This document shows, one piece after another, positions 31,696-39,772 of a stretch of 41,731 nt of DNA. The notes beneath the pieces were generated by a model, which saw only the letters and a program-made list of their open reading frames with translations, was not told where the DNA came from and made no database searches. Location of the stretch: positions 1 to 41,731 of the forward strand of contig JAOUHN010000004.1 in the NCBI GenBank assembly GCA_029865125.1. The letters run 5' to 3'. Made by a program: the position numbers and the translations under genes. The DNA comes from Candidatus Moraniibacteriota bacterium. GTDB taxonomy: Bacteria; Patescibacteriota; Minisyncoccia; Moranbacterales; UBA9337. Position 1 is the first letter of the stretch. Every line of letters begins with the position of its first letter.

Positions 31696-32154
31696 ATGAA
31701 CATTATTTTAGAGATAAATAATAAATCCGATTGCTTTTTTGAAAGCATTGATCTGGATAGAGTTATCAAAAGCACTATTAAAGAAGGTGAGTTTGATTTT
31801 CTAGACGAAAGAGATGTTGAAATTAGCATCGGATTTATCTCTGAAGTTGAGATTGAAAAAATTAATGAAGAATACAGAAAAGTCAAAAAACCCACAGATG
31901 TTTTGTCGTTTCCAAATTATGATAGTTTGAGTGAACTCAAAAAAAGCAAAGAACAGAGCGTTTTTTTGGGAGAAATTCTGATCTGCTGTGAAGATATCAA
32001 GAAGTATGCTAAAATTAAAGGCAGTTTTTTTGAAGAAGAGTTGATTTATGTTATTTCTCACGGAACACTTCATTTACTTGGAATGGAACACGGAAAAAAG
32101 ATGTTTTCTATTCAAGACAAGGTGGTGAACATGTGTAGTCTCAATAAAAAATAA
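31696..32154 (+). CDS. ybeY: Endoribonuclease YbeY
   Basis: The metal-binding motif HGTLHLLGMEH near the C-terminus matches the family's HGxLHLxGxDH, with Asp replaced by Glu; KPTDVLSFP and LGEILIC are the other family blocks. YbeY takes part in 16S rRNA 3'-end maturation and ribosome quality control. 152 residues; 24 nt after yqeY and 13 nt before dgkA. Confidence 0.94.
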   Translation: MNIILEINNKSDCFFESIDLDRVIKSTIKEGEFDFLDERDVEISIGFISEVEIEKINEEYRKVKKPTDVLSFPNYDSLSELKKSKEQSVFLGEILICCEDIKKYAKIKGSFFEEELIYVISHGTLHLLGMEHGKKMFSIQDKVVNMCSLNKK

Positions 32155-32167
32155 AAAACAATTTAAT

Positions 32168-32548
32168 ATGAACGATAATAACAATGAAAGAATGGGATCA
32201 TTCCAAAAAAGTGTGAGAAATGCTTTTCGTGGATTGATATATGTCACAAAGACCGAAAAGAATTTTCAAATGGAATTGTTAGCTGCGTTGGTTGTTGTTG
32301 TGCTCACTATTTTTTTGAATGTTGAAAGTTGGGAGGCTGTAATTCTTATTTTTTTGGTGATGTGGATTTTAGTTGCGGAATTGATTAATACTGTTTTGGA
32401 AAAAGTTGTTGATATAATGAAACCAAGAATTCATCCATATGCTAGAATTATCAAAGATATTATGGCAGCTACAGTGTTAATTTCTTCAATTTTTTCTTTG
32501 GCAGTCGGGGTCATTATCTTTTGGCCGTATATTGAAAAATTATTGTAA
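32168..32548 (+). CDS. dgkA: Diacylglycerol/undecaprenol kinase (DgkA family)
   Basis: 126 residues, three membrane helices, with NAFRGLIYVTKTEKNFQMEL, catalytic-site AELINTVLEKVVD and a third helix at the end. Gram-positive-type members phosphorylate undecaprenol to recycle the wall lipid carrier, which suits the neighbouring wall genes. The N-terminus is short and polar. Confidence 0.93.
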   Translation: MNDNNNERMGSFQKSVRNAFRGLIYVTKTEKNFQMELLAALVVVVLTIFLNVESWEAVILIFLVMWILVAELINTVLEKVVDIMKPRIHPYARIIKDIMAATVLISSIFSLAVGVIIFWPYIEKLL

Positions 32549-32596
32549 GGTAGTTATAGTGTGTTGTTCAAAAAATCAAAAACAAAATTTTATTTT

Positions 32597-33853
32597 ATGT
32601 CTAAAAAAAGTAACATTATTGCCGTAGACCTCGGGTCTTCTAATATAAGAATTGCTGTTTCTCAGTATTTTCCAGAGGAAGATGATTTGAGAATTATTGG
32701 TATTGAAACTGTTCCTGCTGATGGAATGAGAAGGGGTGCTGTAATTGATTTAGAAGAGGCTTCAAAATCAATAGCATCAGCCATTAATTTTGCAGAGAAA
32801 AAGACGGGGGCTAATTTTGAAAGTGTCACAGCTAGCATTAGCGGAAGTGACATTGTTTTGCAAAATTCAAAAGGCGTTGTCGCAGTAGGAAGAGCAGATG
32901 GTGAAGTTGCAGAAGATGACATTAAAAGAGTTCTTGAGGCAGCGCAAACAATTTCTATGCCACTTAACAGAGAGATAGTTCACATTTCCCCAAGAAGTTA
33001 TAGGTTGGATGATCAAGATAGCATTAGAGACCCATTGGGAATGAATGGAGTGAGACTTGAGGCAGATGTCATGATTATTGAAGACTCTGTGAACCACATA
33101 AAAAATATTAGCAAAAGTATTTATAATGCTGGAGTTGAGATTGATAATCTTGTTTTCTCGCCACTAGCAGCTGCAGAAAGTGTTCTTACGAGAAAGCAAA
33201 AGGAATTGGGAGTTGCTGTTGTGGATATTGGTGCTGGAGTGACATCGATAGCTGTTTTTGAGGAGGGCGATCTTATTCATGCCGCAGTGTTACCTGTGGG
33301 CGCAGGACATATTACAAATGATATCGCAATTGGACTCAGAACATCCATTGATGTGGCTGAAAAGATAAAGCTTGAATTTGGAACCGCTAGCATGGAAGGT
33401 GTGGATTATGATGAAGAAATTGATTTGTCTCTTATTGATTCTAATGAAACTGAAAGTGTTTCACGCTATCATGTCATGGAAATTATTGATGCTAGAATGG
33501 AAGAAATATTCAATATGGTTAATGATGAATTGAGAGCAATTAGAAAAGATGGTCTTTTGCCTGCAGGAGTTGTGTTGGTTGGAGGAGGATCTGAATTGCC
33601 TGGAGTGGTAGAATTTTCAAAAAAATCATTAGGCCTTCCTGCTCAAATAGGAATTCCAAGAGGTGTTGGTGGGTTGATAGATAAGATTGATTCTCCTTCA
33701 TTTGCTACGGTGACAGGATTATTGTTATGGGAAAAAAATCATGGTTCATTCAAAAAGTCAGGAAGATTTATGAAAGATTTCGGTGGCGTCAAGGGGAATG
33801 TTTCAGATGCTACTGAAAAGGCAAAGAAGTGGATTGGAAAATTTCTCCCATAG
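32597..33853 (+). CDS. ftsA: Cell division protein FtsA
   Basis: Actin-like ATPase: phosphate-1 loop VDLGSSNIRIAV near the start, 1C (SHS2) domain with TASISGSDI, phosphate-2 VVDIGAGVTSIAVF, adenosine loop VLVGGGSELPG, and a C-terminal amphipathic end (KAKKWIGKFL) that would tether it to the membrane. It anchors FtsZ. The frame runs 12 codons further up to a GTG, but ATG 32597 gives the normal N-terminus (MSKKSNIIAVDLG). 418 residues. Confidence 0.96.
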   Translation: MSKKSNIIAVDLGSSNIRIAVSQYFPEEDDLRIIGIETVPADGMRRGAVIDLEEASKSIASAINFAEKKTGANFESVTASISGSDIVLQNSKGVVAVGRADGEVAEDDIKRVLEAAQTISMPLNREIVHISPRSYRLDDQDSIRDPLGMNGVRLEADVMIIEDSVNHIKNISKSIYNAGVEIDNLVFSPLAAAESVLTRKQKELGVAVVDIGAGVTSIAVFEEGDLIHAAVLPVGAGHITNDIAIGLRTSIDVAEKIKLEFGTASMEGVDYDEEIDLSLIDSNETESVSRYHVMEIIDARMEEIFNMVNDELRAIRKDGLLPAGVVLVGGGSELPGVVEFSKKSLGLPAQIGIPRGVGGLIDKIDSPSFATVTGLLLWEKNHGSFKKSGRFMKDFGGVKGNVSDATEKAKKWIGKFLP

Positions 33854-33943
33854 GGTCTATTTAAAATCTTTATAATCCCTAAAAAAAGACGAATAGATTC
33901 TTGAAAGGTATTATGTAAAAAATATCAAATAGGGGTTTTTGAG

Positions 33944-33964
33944 GCCAAATCTTTGGTTTTTTTG
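33944..33964 (+). terminator. Weak terminator between ftsA and ftsZ
   Basis: CCAA-atct-TTGG followed by seven T, nested in AGGC...GCCT. The stem is short, so partial read-through into ftsZ is likely. Confidence 0.4.
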
Positions 33965-33982
33965 CCTTAAAAATAGCATTTC

Positions 33983-34011
33983 TTGACAAGAAAGAATGAA
34001 ACATGTTAATT
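33983..34011 (+). promoter_or_regulatory. Promoter of ftsZ
   Basis: TTGACA (33983-33988), 17 nt, TTAATT (34006-34011), with CATG just before the -10, the same CATGTTAAT context as the NYN promoter at 35965. It would let ftsZ be made apart from ftsA. Confidence 0.6.
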
Positions 34012-34082
34012 TTATAAACCAAGGGGGAATATCAAAAAAATAAACCAAAATTTTTAAATAAATAATTACTTAAAGAAATATT

Positions 34083-35324
34083 ATGGCTGAAATTAAACCT
34101 GATGTTGAGACTTTTGCTAGAATAAAGGTTGTTGGAGTTGGAGGATCTGGAAGCAATGCAGTGACTAGAATGATTGAATCTAAGATTCAGGGCGTTGAAT
34201 TTGTGACGATAAATACTGATTCACAAGCTCTGCATCATTCAAAAGCCAGTGAAAAAGTACATATTGGAAAAAATCTTACCAAAGGTCTTGGTGCTGGAAT
34301 GAATCCAGAAGTAGGTCGTCAAGCAGCAGAAGAAAATAGAGATGAAATTCAAGAAGTTTTGAAAGGAGCGGATATGGTTTTTGTTACTTGTGGACTTGGT
34401 GGTGGAACCGGATCAGGAGCTGCTCCAATTGTTGCTGAAACTGCAAAGGAATTAGGTGCGTTGACTGTTTCTGTTGTGACAAAACCATTTACTTTTGAAG
34501 GAGCTCAAAGAAGAGCAATCGCTGAAGAAGCTCTGGCTAATTTGAAAGAAAGAGTGGATACATTCATTACAATTCCAAATGACAGACTTCTTTCTATTAT
34601 TGATAAGAAAACAACTTTGATAAATTCATTCAAGATTGTGGATGATGTTTTAAGACAAGGAGTTCAAGGTATTTCAGATTTGATCACAAAGCCAGGAATT
34701 GTTAATGTCGACTTTGCAGACGTCAAGGCAATTATGTCAGACAGTGGAAGTGCACTTATGGGAATTGGAATTGCTAGTGGAGAAAGTAGAGCGCTAGAAG
34801 CTGCTCAAGCTGCGATTAATAGTCCATTGCTGGAACTTTCAATTGACGGAGCTCGAGGAGTACTTTTTAATGTTTCAGGTTCATCTGATTTAACTATGCT
34901 TGAAATCAATGAAGCTGCAAATATAATCACTGAAAATGTTGATCCTAATGCCAAGGTGATTTTTGGTGCTGTTTGTGATGATCAAATTAGAAAAGGAGAT
35001 ATTCACATTACCGTTGTCGCAACAGGATTTAATGGGGAAGGAGAATCACTTATTACGCCTGGCTTCATTTCTAGAGTTGTTCACAGAGGAAATAATGAAA
35101 GCATTATTAAAGTTAGAGATGAAAGATCAATGCCAGTTCAAAAAGAAGAAGTGATTGAGCCTGAAATTGAAGAAGATAAGATGGTTTTCCCATCAAGAAA
35201 GGTTGAAACAGAAATGATTCTTGATGAAAAAATTCAACCTCGAACTCCAGCTTCAAAAGAAGAATTGGAGGATGATGATGAGCTTGAAATCCCAGCTTTC
35301 ATCAGAAAAAAAATGAATAAATAG
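34083..35324 (+). CDS. ftsZ: Cell division GTPase FtsZ
   Basis: Tubulin-like GTPase with G-box GGGTGSG (106-112), [15 protein letters not shown] and the catalytic T7-loop block around VNVDFADVK. After the core (to about 320) come an acidic linker and a C-terminal peptide, [17 protein letters not shown], which fits the consensus that binds FtsA. 413 residues. Separate promoter and a strong terminator: it closes the division block. Confidence 0.98.
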   Translation: MAEIKPDVETFARIKVVGVGGSGSNAVTRMIESKIQGVEFVTINTDSQALHHSKASEKVHIGKNLTKGLGAGMNPEVGRQAAEENRDEIQEVLKGADMVFVTCGLGGGTGSGAAPIVAETAKELGALTVSVVTKPFTFEGAQRRAIAEEALANLKERVDTFITIPNDRLLSIIDKKTTLINSFKIVDDVLRQGVQGISDLITKPGIVNVDFADVKAIMSDSGSALMGIGIASGESRALEAAQAAINSPLLELSIDGARGVLFNVSGSSDLTMLEINEAANIITENVDPNAKVIFGAVCDDQIRKGDIHITVVATGFNGEGESLITPGFISRVVHRGNNESIIKVRDERSMPVQKEEVIEPEIEEDKMVFPSRKVETEMILDEKIQPRTPASKEELEDDDELEIPAFIRKKMNK

Positions 35325-35348
35325 GAATATTGATACTTTTGAAAATAT

Positions 35349-35386
35349 AAAATCCGCCGAAGACCGTTAGGTCCGGCGGATTTTTT
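35349..35386 (+). terminator. Terminator of ftsZ
   Basis: AATCCGCC...GGCGGATT with an inner GACC/GGTC stem, then six T. The A-tract on the left also lets it end the converging NYN gene. Confidence 0.92.
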
Positions 35387-35401
35387 GATATGAGAATAGA
35401 C

Positions 35402-35914
35402 TTAAAGCATTATTTCGTTTGCAATTTCTCTGAGATCAATGTATTCGTCACAAGTCTGAATAAGTGATTCAGATGCATCTTCGCTAATAGAGACTGCTAC
35501 AACATGTTTACCTTTATTTTGCAATAATTGTATTGCATATACATAATCCTTGTCTCCACTAAATATGATTAATATGTCGTAATCATCCATTCTATCAAAC
35601 ATATCAGCTACTATTACAGCGTCTACATCACAACGCATAATGGTAATACCACCAATAGTCACATGTTTTGGTTGTTTTTTGTATATCGTAACACCTAGTC
35701 TTTTTAGTAGAGATATGAGTGATTTTTTGCCTGGACTTTCAAATTCGTCCTTGTCCATATAACACTTCGCAAAAACTACTTTACCAAATCTTTTTTTGAT
35801 ATAGCGAAGTGTTTTCGAGAAATTTAGCTGTATTCTAAGATTTTGCAGAGAACTCAAGAGATTGGCATTATCAAAGAGAATTAAAACTCTTGCAGATGAA
35901 GTGTTTATTGTCAC
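35402..35914 (-). CDS. NYN-domain (LabA/DUF88-like) putative ribonuclease
   Basis: PIN-like NYN fold: LILFDNANL (first Asp), CDVDAVIVADMF (central Asp cluster) and IIFSGDKDYVYAIQLLQNKGKHV (third acidic site), with all acidic metal ligands kept. Such proteins are thought to cut RNA; substrates are unknown. The start is set by AGGAGG 7 nt before a GTG (35914), inside a longer frame that opens with TTG at 35938. 170 residues. It converges on ftsZ and diverges from nrdR. Confidence 0.8.
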   Translation of the reverse strand: MTINTSSARVLILFDNANLLSSLQNLRIQLNFSKTLRYIKKRFGKVVFAKCYMDKDEFESPGKKSLISLLKRLGVTIYKKQPKHVTIGGITIMRCDVDAVIVADMFDRMDDYDILIIFSGDKDYVYAIQLLQNKGKHVVAVSISEDASESLIQTCDEYIDLREIANEIML

Positions 35915-35964
35915 AATAGGGCCTCCTGTATTTTTCAAAGATCAGTCTTTTTGTTTTCACATTA

Positions 35965-35993
35965 GATTAACATGCTTAGTGACTTTGGGTCAA
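35965..35993 (-). promoter_or_regulatory. Promoter of the NYN gene
   Basis: Minus strand TTGACC (35993-35988), 17 nt, TTAATC (35970-35965); about 50 nt upstream of the GTG start. Confidence 0.6.
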
Positions 35994-36009
35994 GAAAAAC
36001 CCCTCCTCA

Positions 36010-36110
36010 GTCCTCCCCTTGACCCGTCTGCATCAATATTACGCCGAGGTGAAAGGGAAAGGGGAGGAGGAAATACGGGATGCGTAGCCCATCTCTTGAT
36101 GGAAAGGGGA
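36010..36110. repeat. Intergenic repeat with inverted arms, copy 2
   Basis: TCCTCCCCTTGACCC at the left pairs with GGGAAAGGGGAGG near 36055-36067. Shares 18 nt (CCTCCCCTTGACCCGTCT) and CGCCGAGG with the copy at 9137. Lies in the 450-nt gene-free space between the divergent NYN and nrdR genes; the 88-codon frame across it is not believable. Confidence 0.65.
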
Positions 36111-36221
36111 AGAGATTTGCGTTATTGAGCGCATGTTTTTTTGATTTTCTTTCGACTTTATAGACTTTTAACTTTTATCTCTCTGTGGATAACTTCAATT
36201 TTTGGCTTGAAATCAAATGGT

Positions 36222-36249
36222 TTGCATGAGATGTAACTTGTGGTATAAT
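36222..36249 (+). promoter_or_regulatory. Promoter of nrdR-nrdD
   Basis: TTGCAT (36222-36227), 16 nt, TATAAT (36244-36249), placed just before the NrdR box. Confidence 0.65.
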
Positions 36250-36260
36250 TATCGCGTAAC

Positions 36261-36276
36261 ACACTACATGTAGTGT
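36261..36276 (+). promoter_or_regulatory. NrdR box
   Basis: ACACTACATGTAGTGT is a perfect 16-bp palindrome fitting the known NrdR consensus (acaCwAtATaTwGtgt type). It begins 12 nt after the -10 box, so bound NrdR would block initiation. A second box at the usual spacing is not clear. Confidence 0.85.
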
Positions 36277-36367
36277 AAAAAAGTAATTTATAGCTAATAA
36301 GCAGAAATTCTTCACTGAATTTTTTTGTTTCTGTCAAGGGTTTTTGTTCATTAGTTTTCAAATATAT

Positions 36368-36820
36368 ATGATTTGTCCATTTTGCAGCCATAGTGAAACA
36401 AAAGTTGTTGATTCAAGAGATACTAATGATGGGAAAGCCATTAGGAGAAGACGAGAATGTGAGAAATGCAATGCGCGTTTCAGCACATATGAGGAGATGG
36501 AAATAATGCGTTTGTCAGTCATCAAAAGAAACGGAGAAAAAGTTGAATATAATCAAGAAAAGGTTGTTTCAGGTCTTAGAAAGGCCCTGGAAAAAAGACC
36601 CATTACGGAAGAGAAGTTTGAAAAAATAGTGAGTGATATTGAGCATAAGATTTATTCCAAGGGGAAAAATGAGATAAAAAGTAAGGAAATTGGAAGAATA
36701 ATTCTGGAAAAACTGAAGGAAGTTGACGATGTTGCCTATTTGAGGTTTGCGAGTGTATACAAGTCATTTGGCAGTGCAACAAGCTTTCGAAAAGAATTGA
36801 GTAAACTGGAGGAAAAATAA
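36368..36820 (+). CDS. nrdR: Transcriptional repressor NrdR
   Basis: Zinc ribbon C3, C6, C31, C34 (MICPFC and CEKC) with the R-rich RRRRECEKC, then an ATP-cone from about residue 46 (LSVIKRNGEKVEYNQEKVV) to 137. It senses (d)ATP and represses ribonucleotide reductase genes. 150 residues. ATG 36368 gives the standard N-terminus; a longer frame opens at 36344. It is transcribed ahead of nrdD under a promoter carrying its own operator. Confidence 0.97.
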   Translation: MICPFCSHSETKVVDSRDTNDGKAIRRRRECEKCNARFSTYEEMEIMRLSVIKRNGEKVEYNQEKVVSGLRKALEKRPITEEKFEKIVSDIEHKIYSKGKNEIKSKEIGRIILEKLKEVDDVAYLRFASVYKSFGSATSFRKELSKLEEK

Positions 36821-36891
36821 ATTTTTTTAAATATAATAAATAAAAAACACAAATTTACCAGAAGGTAAAGTAATTCTAGAAAAATATAAAA

Positions 36892-38997
36892 ATGAAAGAG
36901 GGCAAAAAAACTAAAAAGAAAGAAGTGAAAAAAAACACAAAAAGCAACAAAACTGTAAGTAAAGTCAAAAAGATTATCAAAAGAAGCGGAAGAGTTGTTC
37001 CATTCAAGCAAGAAAAAGTTGTGGCAGCTGTTTTGAAAGCTTTCAAGGAAACCGGAGAGGGTGCTGAAAAGGAAGCAGAAAAAGTGGGAGCAAAGGTTGT
37101 TCAAATGCTTAATAAACAATATAGAGATGGTTCTGTTCCTGAAATTGAGGAGGTGCAGGATGTTGTTGAAAAGGTTTTGATGGTTCTTGATTTCGATGAG
37201 ACTGCAAAGGCGTACATTTTGTATCGTGATCAGCACAGAAAGGTGAGAGAGACAAAAGACGCTTTGAAGGATGCTATTGATTTGGTGGAAGGGTATATCA
37301 GTGAATCTGATTGGAGAGTGAAAGAAAATTCAAACATGGGATTTTCTCTTCAAGGTCTCAATAATCACATTTCTTCTGCAGTGAGTTCAAAATATTGGAT
37401 GAACAGGGTGTATACCAAAAACATTCGTGATGCTCATGAAAATGGTGATTTGCACGTTCATGATCTTCAAATGGTGGCAGCATATTGTTGTGGTTGGGAT
37501 TTGCGCGAACTTTTGGTGCAAGGATTTGGTGGAGTGATGGGAAAGGTTGTGAGTGCCCCTCCAAAGCATTTTAGAAGTGCTTTGGGTCAAGTGGTGAACT
37601 TCATCTATACTCTTCAGGGAGAGGCAAATGGTGCGCAAGCTTTTGCAAATTTCGACACACTACTTGCTCCATTCGTGCACTATGACAAGTTGAGTCAAAA
37701 GGAAGTGAAGCAGGCCATTCAGGAATTTGTTTTCAACATGAATGTTCCAACCAGAGTTGGATTTCAGACACCTTTTTCAAACATCACAATGGATCTTCAA
37801 GTTCCATCAAATTTCAAAGATGAACCGGTGGTTATTGGAGGAAAGCTTCAGAAGAAGAAATACGGAGCTTTTCAGAAGGAAATGAACATGATCAACAAGG
37901 CTTTTGCAGAAGTGATGACTGAGGGAGATGCACAAAACAGAGTTTTCACTTTTCCGATTCCGACATATAACATCTCAAAGGAATTTGATTGGGAGGATCC
38001 AGCATTGAAACCGATTTGGGAAATGACAGCAAAATATGGAATGCCATATTTCGCAAATTTCGTGAATTCTGACATGAGTCCTGATGACGCAAGAAGCATG
38101 TGTTGCAGACTTCGACTGGATAACAGAGAGCTTAGAAAAAGAGGAGGAGGACTTTTTGGAGCAAATCCAATGACTGGATCAATCGGAGTGGTCACAATCA
38201 ACATGCCAAGAATTGGATATCTTGCAAAAGACAAAAAAGAATTCTTCCAAAAACTTGATGAATTGATGGATATTGCCAAGGAGAGCCTAGAAGCAAAAAG
38301 AATTTTCATTGAAAGATTGACTGAAATTGGACTATATCCATATTCAAGACACTACTTAAAGTCAATCAAGATGAGAAGAGGAAAATATTGGTCAAATCAC
38401 TTTTCAACAATTGGGCTTGTGGGGATGAATGAAGCACTTTTGAACCTCATTGGAAAAGACATCACGACGTACCAAGGAAACAGACTTGCTCAAAAGATTT
38501 TGAATCACATGAGAGACAAGATGGTGAAATATCAGAAAGAAACTGATAGTATGTATAACCTGGAAGCAACTCCAGCGGAAGGAACAACATATCGTTTGGC
38601 AAAGGCAGACCAAAAGAGATTCCCAGACATGATTTTTGCCAATGACAATGCTGTGAAAAATGAAGGAGCGGAGCCATATTACACAAACTCATCTCAACTT
38701 CCAGTAGGACACACCAGTGATATTTTCGAGGCTCTCGATCTTCAAGATGGTCTTCAAACGAAATACACCGGAGGAACAGTGCTTCATGGATTCTTGGGAG
38801 AAAAAATCAATGATCTTGAAACCGTGAAGAATTTGGTGCGAACAATTGCAAGCAAATATTCACTGCCATATTTCACATTCACTCCAACATTCAGCATTTG
38901 CCCTGTGCATGGATACATCGCGGGAGAGCATCAAACATGTCCGAAGTGTGCAATTGAAATCAAGAAAAAGGATGTGAAATTTGAGAAGGTGAAATAG
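36892..38997 (+). CDS. nrdD: Anaerobic ribonucleoside-triphosphate reductase, lacking the glycyl-radical loop
   Basis: Class III reductase of 701 residues: Lys-rich start, ATP-cone (about 23-115, KIIKRSGRVVPFKQEKVVAA), then the ten-strand barrel with MGFSLQGLNNHISS, C199-C200 in AAYCCGWDL, C404-C405 in SMCCRLRLDN (radical-carrying Cys region), GSIGVVTINMPRIGYL and the zinc site C670-P-V-H673 ... C683-P-K-C686. In the family the RVxGY/F glycyl-radical loop follows the zinc site within ~20-30 residues; here the protein ends 15 residues after C686 with no such loop. It would reduce NTPs to dNTPs without oxygen. The missing loop is encoded by the next gene. Confidence 0.95.
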   Translation: MKEGKKTKKKEVKKNTKSNKTVSKVKKIIKRSGRVVPFKQEKVVAAVLKAFKETGEGAEKEAEKVGAKVVQMLNKQYRDGSVPEIEEVQDVVEKVLMVLDFDETAKAYILYRDQHRKVRETKDALKDAIDLVEGYISESDWRVKENSNMGFSLQGLNNHISSAVSSKYWMNRVYTKNIRDAHENGDLHVHDLQMVAAYCCGWDLRELLVQGFGGVMGKVVSAPPKHFRSALGQVVNFIYTLQGEANGAQAFANFDTLLAPFVHYDKLSQKEVKQAIQEFVFNMNVPTRVGFQTPFSNITMDLQVPSNFKDEPVVIGGKLQKKKYGAFQKEMNMINKAFAEVMTEGDAQNRVFTFPIPTYNISKEFDWEDPALKPIWEMTAKYGMPYFANFVNSDMSPDDARSMCCRLRLDNRELRKRGGGLFGANPMTGSIGVVTINMPRIGYLAKDKKEFFQKLDELMDIAKESLEAKRIFIERLTEIGLYPYSRHYLKSIKMRRGKYWSNHFSTIGLVGMNEALLNLIGKDITTYQGNRLAQKILNHMRDKMVKYQKETDSMYNLEATPAEGTTYRLAKADQKRFPDMIFANDNAVKNEGAEPYYTNSSQLPVGHTSDIFEALDLQDGLQTKYTGGTVLHGFLGEKINDLETVKNLVRTIASKYSLPYFTFTPTFSICPVHGYIAGEHQTCPKCAIEIKKKDVKFEKVK

Positions 38998-39051
38998 CAA
39001 ACAATTGCTCGAATGAGCGTTGAATATATAAAAAATAAAATAACAAAAAAT

Positions 39052-39354
39052 ATGGAAAAACAAAAATTGATTTGCCATGATTGCAAAAAAGAGTTGAAGA
39101 AGGGGGATGAGTATGTGAATTATACTCAAGATGGAGAAGCATATTTAATAAAATGTCGAGAATGCTATGAAAAAGATCCTGTAATAAAGAACTTTAAAGA
39201 ATGTGATGTATATTCAAGAGTGGTCGGATTTCACACTCCGATTGGAAGATGGAACAAAGGAAAAAGTGCTGAATGGAAAGACCGAAAGACATTTGAAATA
39301 GGGGAAATGAAAGATGATGAAAAAGATTCTGATGATAAGGATAGCTGCAAATAA
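39052..39354 (+). CDS. Stand-alone glycyl-radical subunit for NrdD
   Basis: 100 residues from ATG 39052 (an in-frame ATG at 39013 would add 13). Residues 8-38 hold a CHDC...CREC pair, likely a zinc ribbon. Residues 51-81, starting CDVYSRVVGFHTPIGRWN and going on to EWKDRKTF, match the end of ordinary NrdD proteins, where the Gly of RVxGY/F is made a radical by NrdG; here it is G59. An acidic tail follows. It lies 54 nt after nrdD and before nrdG. The likely role is to supply the radical site in trans, much as GrcA (YfiD) can for pyruvate formate-lyase. That function is inferred. Confidence 0.8.
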   Translation: MEKQKLICHDCKKELKKGDEYVNYTQDGEAYLIKCRECYEKDPVIKNFKECDVYSRVVGFHTPIGRWNKGKSAEWKDRKTFEIGEMKDDEKDSDDKDSCK

Positions 39355-39380
39355 TTAGGGCGCAGAATTGAAAAAGATAG

Positions 39381-39412
39381 TCAGGGCGATTTCACTCACG
39401 AGATCGCCCTGA
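39381..39412. repeat. Perfect 10-bp hairpin after the small NrdD subunit
   Basis: TCAGGGCGAT (39381-39390) and ATCGCCCTGA (39403-39412) around a 12-nt loop. No T-run follows on the plus strand; it may still protect the 3' end or terminate weakly. Confidence 0.6.
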
Positions 39413-39458
39413 AAAATGATTAAGATTTGAGATGGGAGAGTTTAGAATAAGGTGTTTC

Positions 39459-39680
39459 TTGTCATTCCGGAAAACATATTTTTCCAGGTGAGGAACGAAC
39501 CTGTGAAAAATAGTTTATCCGGTCTGTCTCGTAGCCAAGGCGGAAATCCATTCTTAATATAATCTCAAGTGTTATTAAGTCATCGCAATCAATGAAGTGT
39601 GGATCCCGGATAAGTTAATTTCTAAGGGCTTTCCCGACTCGTCGGGATCGCCCAAGAAATTATACTTTCCGGGATGACAA
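39459..39680. mobile_element. MITE-like element (about 222 bp)
   Basis: Ends are inverted: TTGTCATTCCGGAAA (39459-39473) and TTTCCGGGATGACAA (39666-39680), 14 of 15 pairing. Inside are two further stems: TTTTTCCAGGT with ACCTGTGAAAAA (39479-39510), and AATTTCT/AGAAATT enclosing CCCGAC/GTCGGG (39617-39661). No open frame and no clear target duplication, so a non-autonomous or REP-type element is suggested. Confidence 0.6.
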
Positions 39681-39692
39681 AAGTATGATCGT

Positions 39693-39721
39693 GTGAAAAA
39701 CTTTTAGTTTTGAATTATAAT
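39693..39721 (+). promoter_or_regulatory. Possible promoter of nrdG
   Basis: GTGAAA (39693-39698), 17 nt, TATAAT (39716-39721); good -10, weak -35. Confidence 0.4.
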
Positions 39722-39725
39722 TTCA

Positions 39726-39768
39726 TATTCCTAAATTCCTAAATTCGTATAATCACATATTCCTAAAC
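39726..39768 (+). repeat. TAAATTCC-type repeat in the nrdG leader
   Basis: TATTCCTAAATTCCTAAATTC, then TATTCCTAAAC after a short break, ending 5 nt before ATG 39773. Same unit as at 4665-4713. Confidence 0.65.
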
Positions 39769-39772
39769 AATA

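Larger units (their letters stand above)
39355..39772. other. Gene-free region with structured elements
   Basis: No gene. It holds the hairpin at 39381, the MITE-like element 39459-39680, a possible promoter and a short form of the TAAATTCC repeat before nrdG. Confidence 0.7.

Noticed and set aside
35862-36128. 88-codon frame between the NYN and nrdR genes
   Set aside because: It overlaps the NYN start, its promoter and the GC-rich repeat; no independent coding signal.
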